Below are positions 7,453 to 9,837 of a stretch of DNA of 9,837 bases, piece after piece. The notes below the pieces were generated by a model, which saw only the letters and a program-made list of their open reading frames with translations, made no database searches and had not been told where the DNA came from. The stretch is from positions 1 to 9,837 of the forward strand of contig JBKPGF010000083.1 of assembly GCA_046729255.1 (NCBI GenBank), in the 5' to 3' direction. Every line of letters starts with the position of its first letter. Position 1 is the stretch's first letter. The position numbers and the translations under genes are program-made. Source of the DNA: PALSA-612 sp046729255. Lineage in GTDB: Bacteria; Actinomycetota; Thermoleophilia; Gaiellales; Gaiellaceae.

Positions 7453-7465
7453 TGTAATCGTTACA
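7453..7465. promoter_or_regulatory. Candidate operator, palindrome TGTAATCGTTACA
   Basis: A perfect 5-bp inverted repeat, TGTAA and TTACA, separated by TCG, lies in the 49-bp gap between the divergent ATPase and alpha-glucosidase starts. It is AT-rich in GC-rich surroundings, placed where one regulator could control both genes, and resembles LacI-family operators with a central CG, although its odd length (3-bp spacer) departs from the usual even symmetry. The TTACAT at 7461-7466 could double as a -10 region for a leaderless alpha-glucosidase transcript. No regulator gene is in the window. Confidence 0.45.
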
Positions 7466-7471
7466 TGCGAC

Positions 7472-8965
7472 GTGAGTCAAGCGTGGTGGCGCGACGGGGT
7501 CTTCTACCAGGCGTATCCCCGCTCGTTCGCGGACGCAAACGGCGACGGCATCGGCGACCTTGCCGGCCTGACGGCGAAGCTCGACTACCTGCAGTGGCTC
7601 GGCGTCGCGGCGCTCTGGCTCAATCCGATCAACCCGTCGCCTGACGTCGACTGGGGCTACGACGTCGCCGACTACACCGGCGTCCATCCCGATCTCGGGA
7701 CGCTCGAGGACGTCGACCGGCTCGTGGCGGAGGCCGGGCGGCGTGGCCTACGGGTGCTGCTCGACCTCGTCCCGAACCACACGTCCGACCAGCATCGGTG
7801 GTTTCGCGAGCGGCCGGAGCTCTACGTCTGGGCGGACGAGGTGCCGAACAACTGGCGAGCCATCTTCGGCGGAGGATCGGCATGGGAGCTCGACGCCGAT
7901 CGCGGCCGCTACTACCTCCACAACTTCGCCCGGCAGCAACCGGATCTCGACTGGTGGAACCCGGAGGTGCGCGAGGAGTTCGAGCGGATCCTCCGCTTCT
8001 GGTTCGACCGCGGCATCGCCGGCTTCCGGATCGACGTCGCGCACGGGCTCGTCAAGGATCGCGAGCTGCGCAACGACGTCGGAGACCAGCGCGTCCACTC
8101 CATGAATCGCCCGGAGACTCACGAGATCTATCGCGAATGGCGGGCTTTGGCCGACGCGTACGAACCCCCGCGCGTGCTGCTGGGCGAGGTTTATGTCCTC
8201 GACGTCCCGGCCTGGGCCACGTACTACGGCTCGGGATCGGACGAGCTGAACCTCGCCTTCAACTTCGCGTTTGTCCACGCCGGCCTCGATCCCGGTGTGT
8301 TGCGCGCGGTCGTCGCGGCCACGGAGGCAGCGCTGCCGGACGGCGCGTGGCCCTGCTGGATCGGGTCGAACCATGACGTCGGACGTTTGACGACCCGCTG
8401 GTGCGACGGCGACGAGCAGCTCGCCCGCTGCGCCCTGCTCATCCTGCTGACCCTTCGCGGTACGGCGTCCCTCTACTACGGCGACGAGCTTGCCCTACCC
8501 GATGGGCACATACCGCCAGATCGCATTCGCGACGTCGCCGACCCTTCGCGCGATCCCTGCCGTACGCCGATGCCGTGGGCAAGTGACGGGGGCTGGAAGA
8601 ACCCGTGGCTGCCGCTCGAGGACACGAGCCGCAACGTCGAGGATCAGCGGGCTGATCCGGAGTCGACCCTCCATTTCACGCGCGACCTCATCGCCCTCCG
8701 CACGCAGCTGGCGGATCTCCGCGCAGGTGAGTACGCCGAGCTTCCCTCGCCGCTGGGAACGTGGGCCTGGCGACGAGGCGACGGTGTCGTCGTCGCGGTC
8801 AATCTCGGACCGGACGCTGCGGAAATCGACGGTGTCGAGGGTTCGATCGCGCTCGCGACTCGCAGGGACCGAGAGCAGGAACACGTCGCAGGTCGTCTTC
8901 GCCTCACCCCTGCCGAGGGCGTGATCGTCGAGTCTGCGGGCGCGGCCGGTCACGAGGCGGTATAA
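7472..8965 (+). CDS. GH13 alpha-glucosidase / oligo-1,6-glucosidase type
   Basis: Retaining alpha-glucoside hydrolase of family GH13, 497 residues. Order of motifs: substrate-barrel start WWRDGVFYQAYPRSF; the calcium-loop sequence DANGDGIGD (21-29); region I DLVPNHTS with His103; region II GFRIDVAHG with Arg186 and nucleophile Asp188; region III LLGEVYV with acid/base Glu239; region IV GSNHD with Asp302. The C-terminus is a short beta domain. All catalytic residues are present. There is no signal peptide, so the enzyme is cytoplasmic and would act on sugars brought in by the neighbouring importer. GTG at 7472 is used because the conserved N-terminus begins right there; no Shine-Dalgarno is evident, so translation may be leaderless. 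Exact linkage preference (alpha-1,4, alpha-1,6 or sucrose) cannot be fixed from motifs alone. Confidence 0.93.
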   Translation: MSQAWWRDGVFYQAYPRSFADANGDGIGDLAGLTAKLDYLQWLGVAALWLNPINPSPDVDWGYDVADYTGVHPDLGTLEDVDRLVAEAGRRGLRVLLDLVPNHTSDQHRWFRERPELYVWADEVPNNWRAIFGGGSAWELDADRGRYYLHNFARQQPDLDWWNPEVREEFERILRFWFDRGIAGFRIDVAHGLVKDRELRNDVGDQRVHSMNRPETHEIYREWRALADAYEPPRVLLGEVYVLDVPAWATYYGSGSDELNLAFNFAFVHAGLDPGVLRAVVAATEAALPDGAWPCWIGSNHDVGRLTTRWCDGDEQLARCALLILLTLRGTASLYYGDELALPDGHIPPDRIRDVADPSRDPCRTPMPWASDGGWKNPWLPLEDTSRNVEDQRADPESTLHFTRDLIALRTQLADLRAGEYAELPSPLGTWAWRRGDGVVVAVNLGPDAAEIDGVEGSIALATRRDREQEHVAGRLRLTPAEGVIVESAGAAGHEAV

Positions 8966-8973
8966 GCCCCACC

Positions 8974-9684
8974 GTGCCCAACAGCTACGACTTCACGGGG
9001 CGCGTCGCGCTCGTCACAGGCGGCGCGAGCGGCATCGGGGCCGCGGTCGTGGAACGGCTGCGGGCAGGAGGCGCGGAGGTCGTGACCTTCGACGCCAACT
9101 CCGCCGCCGACATCCAGGGCGACGTCAGCCGCTCGCAGGACCTCGACGCCGCGGCAGCGCGCATCGAGGATGAGCACGGCCGGCTGGACGTGCTCGTCAA
9201 CTCAGCCGGCATCCCGGGCGAGTCGGTGCGCACGGTCGACGTGACGGACGAGGAGTGGGAGCGCGTGCTGGCCGTGAACGCGTCCGGGTCGTTCTACGCC
9301 TGCAGGGCCGTGCTGCCCGGCATGATCGCGCGCGGCTACGGGCGGATCGTCCTCGTGGCCTCGATCGCCGGTAAGGAGGGGAACCCCATGGCGGGCGCCT
9401 ACTCCGCGTCCAAGGCGGCAGTGATCGCGATGACGAAGGCGATCGGCAAGGACGTCGCCGGGACCGGTGTGCTCGTGAACTGCATTGCGCCGGCCGTCAT
9501 CGAGACGCCGATCCTCGAGGGGCTCTCCAAGCAGCACATCGACTACATGGTCGAGCGCATCCCGCTCGGGCGAGTCGGGACGGCCGACGAGGTGGCGGCG
9601 CTCGTCGCCTGGCTCGCGAGCGAGGACTGCTCGTTCTCGACGGGCGCCACGTACGACATTTCCGGCGGCCGCGCCGTCTATTAG
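8974..9684 (+). CDS. Short-chain dehydrogenase/reductase, NAD(P)-dependent
   Basis: Classical SDR of 236 residues. It has the cofactor glycine motif TGGASGIG (15-22), an NSAG strand (76-79), Asn102, and catalytic Ser130, Tyr143 and Lys147 (YSASK). Asp40 at the end of the second strand suggests NAD(H) over NADP(H). The segment SIAGKEGNP, the following NCIAPAVIETPIL and the ending DISGGRAVY recall SDRs annotated as FabG-like or as sugar-acid dehydrogenases of the 2-keto-3-deoxy-rhamnonate/fuconate type; this is from memory, so the substrate stays open. GTG at 8974 is 8 bp after the alpha-glucosidase stop, so the two are probably one operon. The frame is open back to 8761, but that part is a shadow of the glucosidase. 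No strong Shine-Dalgarno is visible. Confidence 0.88.
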   Translation: MPNSYDFTGRVALVTGGASGIGAAVVERLRAGGAEVVTFDANSAADIQGDVSRSQDLDAAAARIEDEHGRLDVLVNSAGIPGESVRTVDVTDEEWERVLAVNASGSFYACRAVLPGMIARGYGRIVLVASIAGKEGNPMAGAYSASKAAVIAMTKAIGKDVAGTGVLVNCIAPAVIETPILEGLSKQHIDYMVERIPLGRVGTADEVAALVAWLASEDCSFSTGATYDISGGRAVY

Positions 9685-9837
9685 GAGGACTTGGCGAAAC
9701 ATCGCCTGTGTCGTCCTTGACGCGCTGGATCGCCCCGAGGCGGCGTCCTCGGTCGCCCACGTACGCTCCGCCTGCTGCGGGTACGCGGGCTCCCTGCGTC
9801 CTTGCCTCGGAACGACCATCGCGTCCCGACGACGAGC
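9683..9837. repeat. Dispersed direct repeat, copy 2 (truncated by the window edge)
   Basis: Second copy of the repeat at 6063-6215, offset by 3622 bp in the near-identical part (9713-9837). It begins inside the stop codon of the dehydrogenase gene, at ATTAGGAGG, and reaches the right edge with no loss of similarity, so its real length is unknown. The internal inverted repeat CCGAGG/CCTCGG is kept (9735-9740 and 9747-9752). Relative to copy 1 it has two extra single bases in its left 30 bp, which breaks any reading frame shared by the two copies at that end. Confidence 0.88.

Noticed and set aside
8761..8973. N-terminal extension of the dehydrogenase
   Set aside because: It overlaps the end of the glucosidase in another frame. 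Homology begins at the GTG at 8974.
9202..9819. Minus-strand frame beginning MVVPRQGRREPAY, also present in copy 1 near 6081-6200
   Set aside because: The shared part comes only from the repeat, and the rest is antisense to the dehydrogenase. In this frame both copy differences change amino acids.
1..9837. CRISPR array, tRNA, rRNA, integrase or complete insertion sequence
   Set aside because: No regularly spaced short repeats, cloverleaf sequence, ribosomal sequence or recombinase motif was seen on either strand.

Overview
The window is a GC-rich stretch (about two thirds G+C by eye) with dense, often overlapping genes, GTG and TTG starts, and third codon positions that are mostly G or C. 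Together with the gene families present this suggests an actinobacterium, possibly a soil lineage of the Thermoleophilia/Gaiellales type. That placement is inference; no taxonomic marker gene is present.

Layout. (1) Positions 1-2021, minus strand: an adenosylcobalamin-dependent diol/glycerol dehydratase, with the small subunit first and then the large subunit, which runs off the left edge. (2) Positions 2022-2172: a divergent intergenic region. (3) Positions 2173-5483, plus strand: a carbohydrate ABC importer, made of a trehalose/maltose-type binding protein, a strong hairpin in the gap after it, and two MalF/MalG-type permeases. (4) Positions 5480-6061, minus strand: a small MNT-type nucleotidyltransferase, convergent with the second permease and sharing a CTAG stop with it. 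(5) Positions 6063-6215: the first copy of a roughly 150-bp repeat. (6) Positions 6235-7422, minus strand: a MalK/UgpC/MsmX-type ABC ATPase. (7) A 49-bp divergent gap holding the palindrome TGTAATCGTTACA. (8) Positions 7472-8965 and 8974-9684, plus strand: a cytoplasmic GH13 alpha-glucosidase followed 8 bp later by a short-chain dehydrogenase. (9) Positions 9683-9837: the second repeat copy, cut by the right edge.

How the genes work together. The binding protein, two permeases and ATPase make one complete importer of the trehalose/maltose/alpha-glucoside class. The GH13 enzyme has no signal peptide, so it would cleave the imported alpha-glucoside in the cytoplasm. The dehydrogenase may oxidise a sugar or sugar-acid intermediate, but its substrate cannot be read from sequence. 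The diol dehydratase would use 1,2-propanediol or glycerol and may be functionally separate. The nucleotidyltransferase looks like a passenger between the permeases and the ATPase.

Most of the window is ordinary sugar-uptake and catabolic content. The least explained element is the repeat: two copies 3.6 kb apart, 2 differences in 125 bp, both bordering gene ends.
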